Source: Planctomycetota bacterium
GTDB taxonomy: Bacteria > Planctomycetota > Planctomycetia > Gemmatales > Gemmataceae
Length of the DNA stretch: 33,029 nt
Direction of reading: 5' to 3'
NCBI GenBank assembly: GCA_016873225.1
Contig: VGXS01000038.1
Span: 1 to 33,029 of the forward strand
Shown here: piece by piece, positions 30,961-33,029 of the stretch
How the letters are laid out: every line of letters begins with the position of its first letter
Numbering within the stretch: position 1 is the first letter of the stretch
Program-made: the position numbers and the translations under genes
Notes under the pieces: generated by a model
Told to the model about the DNA's origin: nothing
Database searches by the model: none
What the model saw: only the letters and a program-made list of their open reading frames with translations

Positions 30961-31830
30961 TCACCCGTTTCCCGCGGGAAGGCGGCGCGGATGCCGCCTC
31001 TCGAATTCGTCCACGGTTCGCATGAGGCCATGTCCCAGCTTGGCGGCCACTTGCGCGCCCGCCCCGGCGGAAAAGCCCCAGCGCGCCCCGGCGAGGGCCC
31101 CGGCCATGCACGCGATCGTGTCGGTGTCGCCTCCAATCGAAACCGCCGCGCGCACGGCCCGCTCGTGGCTTGACGACTCCATGAACGCCCTGAAGGCGAC
31201 GGGCACGGTGAGCGGGCAGGCGCTGGTGAAGCGGTAGCCGGGCCGCCACGCGTCGAGCGGGCGGTCGAGGTCGTAGCCGAAGCGGGCCGAAATCTCTCCC
31301 CCGATGGCATCCGGCGCCTCGCCCTCCAGGGCCCGGAACACCCCCAGGGCCATGGCCTGCGCCCCGGCGATTCCCTCGGCGGTGGCGTGGGTGGCCAGCG
31401 CGTTCTCGCGCGCCAGGGCCAAGGCCTCGTCGGCCGATCCGGCGGCATAGGCCACCGGTGCCATCCGCATGGCCGCGCCGTTGCCGACGCTGCCGCAGGG
31501 CGAGTCGGTGTCGGCCTCGGCCCAGGCCCGGAAGAATTTGCCGAACAGTTCGGGCCGCGGCGCCGAGCGGAATTGCCGGCGAAGGTGGGTCCGCGGGTCG
31601 CCACCCTCCAAGAGCCAGTCCATCACGGCCAGCATCAGCACCGAATCGTCGGTGGGGTGGGCGTCGGCGTGGAAGAGGTCGAACGACGCGGCGCGTTCGC
31701 CCAGGGCCGCCCGGGTGGGCGCTTCGGGCTCGAACCCGGCGCAGGAGGCCGACGCCACCGTGGCGCCTTCCCACACCGACCATTCGAATCGCGAACCGGC
31801 GATGTCCCCGGCGATGGCGGCGCGGCTCAT
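30961..31830 (-). CDS. ADP-ribosylglycohydrolase family protein
   Basis: The 289-residue protein shows the DraG/ARH pattern. AAIAGDIAGSRFEW stands at the start, the metal-binding HPTDDSVLMLAVMDWLL follows, then SVGNGAAMRMAPVAYAAGS and the second metal motif SIGGDTDTIACMAGALAGA. These acidic residues bind two Mg or Mn ions that cleave ADP-ribose from a protein or small-molecule acceptor. All key residues are present, so it should be active. The ATG at 31830 overlaps the TGA of the NADAR gene (ATGA), giving coupled translation. The substrate cannot be read from sequence; the neighbours suggest recovery of ADP-ribose or protection from ADP-ribosylation. Confidence 0.94.
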   Translation of the reverse strand: MSRAAIAGDIAGSRFEWSVWEGATVASASCAGFEPEAPTRAALGERAASFDLFHADAHPTDDSVLMLAVMDWLLEGGDPRTHLRRQFRSAPRPELFGKFFRAWAEADTDSPCGSVGNGAAMRMAPVAYAAGSADEALALARENALATHATAEGIAGAQAMALGVFRALEGEAPDAIGGEISARFGYDLDRPLDAWRPGYRFTSACPLTVPVAFRAFMESSSHERAVRAAVSIGGDTDTIACMAGALAGARWGFSAGAGAQVAAKLGHGLMRTVDEFERRHPRRLPAGNG

Positions 31831-32327
31831 GGGGGTGCGTTCCCCGCCGACTCGAATGCCAGCGCCTCGCGGACGCGGGTGAGGATGCGGCCCAGCAGGT
31901 TCAGGCCCCGCCACTGGGCGCGGTCGAGGGCCCTGGGATCGTCCCCGGCCAGGCCGATGCCCCACACCGTGTCGTAAGGCGACGCCTCGACGAGAATGGT
32001 GCCGCGCGTGGCCAGGAGCGCCTCAAGAAGCGGTGGATTCTGCGTGTATTTGGCGAAGCTGCCGGTGAGCACGATCCCCTCGCGGAACATCTCCCACCGG
32101 CCCGGGTCGAAGCCGGAGATGCCGCGGCCCAGCTTTTTCATTTCGGCGGGGTCGGGAGACTTGAGGATTTTCGCGGCCGAGTCGGCGTCGCCGAACAGCA
32201 CGGCCTTGGCGTGCATCATGAACTGCTCGGCGTGGGAGAAGGGGATGCCGGCCACCAGAAACGGGCTGTGGGCCCACTGGCTGAAGTGGTCCTGCCAGAA
32301 GAAAGTGAACTTCTCGGGCCGCGCCAT
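31827..32327 (-). CDS. NADAR family protein (YbiA/DUF1768-like)
   Basis: The 166-residue protein carries the NADAR fold signature. SPFLVAGIPFSHAEQFMMHA and KAVLFGDADSAAKIL come first, then SPDPAEMKKLGRGISGFD, WEMFREGIVLTGSFAKYTQN, LVEASPYDTVWGIGLAG and WRGLNLLGRILTRVRE. NADAR proteins act on ADP-ribose conjugates or related N-glycosidic bonds: YbiA-like domains act on riboflavin intermediates and NADAR antitoxins remove ADP-ribose from guanine in DNA. The exact substrate here is open. The ATG at 32327 is preferred; a GTG directly before it at 32330 shares the GGGAGGG site. It is the first gene of the operon with the ADP-ribosylglycohydrolase, PRPP synthetase and nadV. Confidence 0.94.
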   Translation of the reverse strand: MARPEKFTFFWQDHFSQWAHSPFLVAGIPFSHAEQFMMHAKAVLFGDADSAAKILKSPDPAEMKKLGRGISGFDPGRWEMFREGIVLTGSFAKYTQNPPLLEALLATRGTILVEASPYDTVWGIGLAGDDPRALDRAQWRGLNLLGRILTRVREALAFESAGNAPP

Positions 32328-32494
32328 CACAAGTGCCCTCCCATGATGTTCTAGGAACCGATGATTCGGATTCCATCGCTCGAAGGAAAATGCGGGGGAT
32401 TGAAAATTGGCGCAAATTCAACAAAAACCATGAATGCGGGTGAGAAATGTCAAAGTGATCAGGCCGACAGGCCATCGATCAAAGTGCCGCGGCG

Positions 32495-33029
32495 TCAATC
32501 CTTCCGTTGACTCTCCGCTTCCGCAGCCTCGCGCTCGGCGAACGATTCGGCATACGGTCGCGCGTCCCACACCAAGGCGGTGCTGTCCCCTGCGGTGACG
32601 GTGACGATGCGGTTTCCGTCGGGGCTGAACTGGGCGGAATTCACATCATTTGTGTGCCCCTTGAGGGAAAGCAGTTCGGCACCCGTTTTGGCATCCCACA
32701 CCTTGGCGGTCTCGTCATTGCTCGCGGTGACGATACGCTTTCCGTCGGGGCTGAACTGAGCGGAATTGACATCATCTGCGTGCCCCTTGAGGGAAAGCAG
32801 TTCCTTACCGTTTTTGGCGTCCCACACCTTGGCGGTGTTGTCCCAGCTTGCGGTGACGATGCGGTTTCCATCGGGGCTGAATTGGGCTGATATTACCTCA
32901 TCTGTATGCCCCTTGAGGGAAAGGAGTTCCGCTCCGGTTTTGGCATCCCACACATTGGCGGTTTTGTCCCAGCTTGCGGTGATAATGCGGTTTCCGTCGG
33001 GGCTGAACTGGGCGGAATTTACAGAACTT
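32495..33029 (-). CDS. WD40-repeat protein, 5' end off the window
   Basis: The frame runs to the right edge, and 177 C-terminal residues are visible. They comprise part of one blade and three full blades of 42-43 residues. Each reads close to WDAKTGAELLSLKGH then VNSAQFSPDGNRIVTAS. The GH and WD positions of the WD40 consensus are present. Blades are unusually alike, so they were probably duplicated recently. The protein ends in a charged tail (YAESFAEREAAEAESQRKD). In planctomycetes such arrays often follow a kinase or a sigma-like or caspase-like N-terminal domain, which would be upstream. The GTG at 32953 is an internal valine, not a start. Confidence 0.9.
   Translation of the reverse strand, partial: SSVNSAQFSPDGNRIITASWDKTANVWDAKTGAELLSLKGHTDEVISAQFSPDGNRIVTASWDNTAKVWDAKNGKELLSLKGHADDVNSAQFSPDGKRIVTASNDETAKVWDAKTGAELLSLKGHTNDVNSAQFSPDGNRIVTVTAGDSTALVWDARPYAESFAEREAAEAESQRKD
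32640..33029. repeat. Near-identical 126-bp WD40 blade repeats
   Basis: Segments of about 126 bp recur with few changes, for example CCCCTTGAGGGAAAG at 32660, 32783 and 32910 and TTTCCGTCGGGGCTGAACTG in three places with small variants. They encode successive blades of the WD40 protein. The DNA-level similarity exceeds what protein constraint needs, which suggests recent copying and possible copy-number variation or assembly collapse. Confidence 0.8.

Noticed and set aside
32951..32953. GTG as the start of the WD40 gene
   Set aside because: The frame continues upstream to the window edge with another WD40 blade, so this is an internal valine codon.

Overview
The window is GC-rich, densely coded bacterial chromosome, very probably from a planctomycete (Gemmatales or Isosphaerales type is my inference). 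The grounds are two Gfo/Idh/MocA oxidoreductases (one with the VQKPLTH form of the motif), a secreted PQQ-type propeller, a von Willebrand A protein, a secreted calpain-like protease, a soluble Hanks-type kinase, WD40 blades, and several secreted or cytosolic proteins I do not recognise. About 33 protein genes are supported, two of them cut by the window edges. I see no rRNA, tRNA, CRISPR array, insertion sequence or prophage.

Layout. 1-5638 (+): 5'-truncated Gfo/Idh/MocA enzyme, terminator, secreted alpha/beta hydrolase, gamma-carbonic-anhydrase-like protein, small secreted protein, PQQ-like propeller protein. 5706-6330 (+): an intact Phd/YefM-type antitoxin followed by a broken VapC/PIN toxin. 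6384-12023 (-): D-2-hydroxyacid dehydrogenase, HrpB helicase, unknown 390-residue protein, a nested hairpin, Ser/Thr kinase. 12180-13310 (+): calpain-like protease whose signal peptide is separated from the enzyme by an in-frame TAG. 13324-16936 (-): overlapping operon yceH-like, rluB-like, pyrK-like, NlpC/P60-like. 16991-19430 (+): unknown secreted protein and VWA protein. 19451-19534: three 28-bp tandem repeats. 19543-19935 (-): small periplasmic LTxxQ-like protein. 20135-23188 (+): unknown protein, rpmB, gatC, gatA, secreted Dabb protein. 23204-25902 (-): TPR protein and a CxxCH-bearing prenyltransferase/cyclase-fold protein. 26044-27132 (+): second Gfo/Idh/MocA enzyme. About 27150-28270: a sharply AT-rich island with one membrane-protein gene. 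28354-32327 (-): a four-gene NAD/ADP-ribose operon. 32495-33029 (-): WD40 protein running off the right edge.

The most system-like region is the NAD operon: a NADAR-family protein, an ADP-ribosylglycohydrolase, a PRPP synthetase and a nicotinamide phosphoribosyltransferase. Together they could strip ADP-ribose from targets and rebuild NMN from the released nicotinamide. The most unusual sequence-level facts are two genes that read sensibly only across an in-frame TAG, in a window where none of 32 intact stop codons is TAG, and a toxin gene thrown out of frame by one extra AC unit in an (AC)6 tract. These could be plain decay or sequence errors; an amber-recoding reading is possible but weakly supported.
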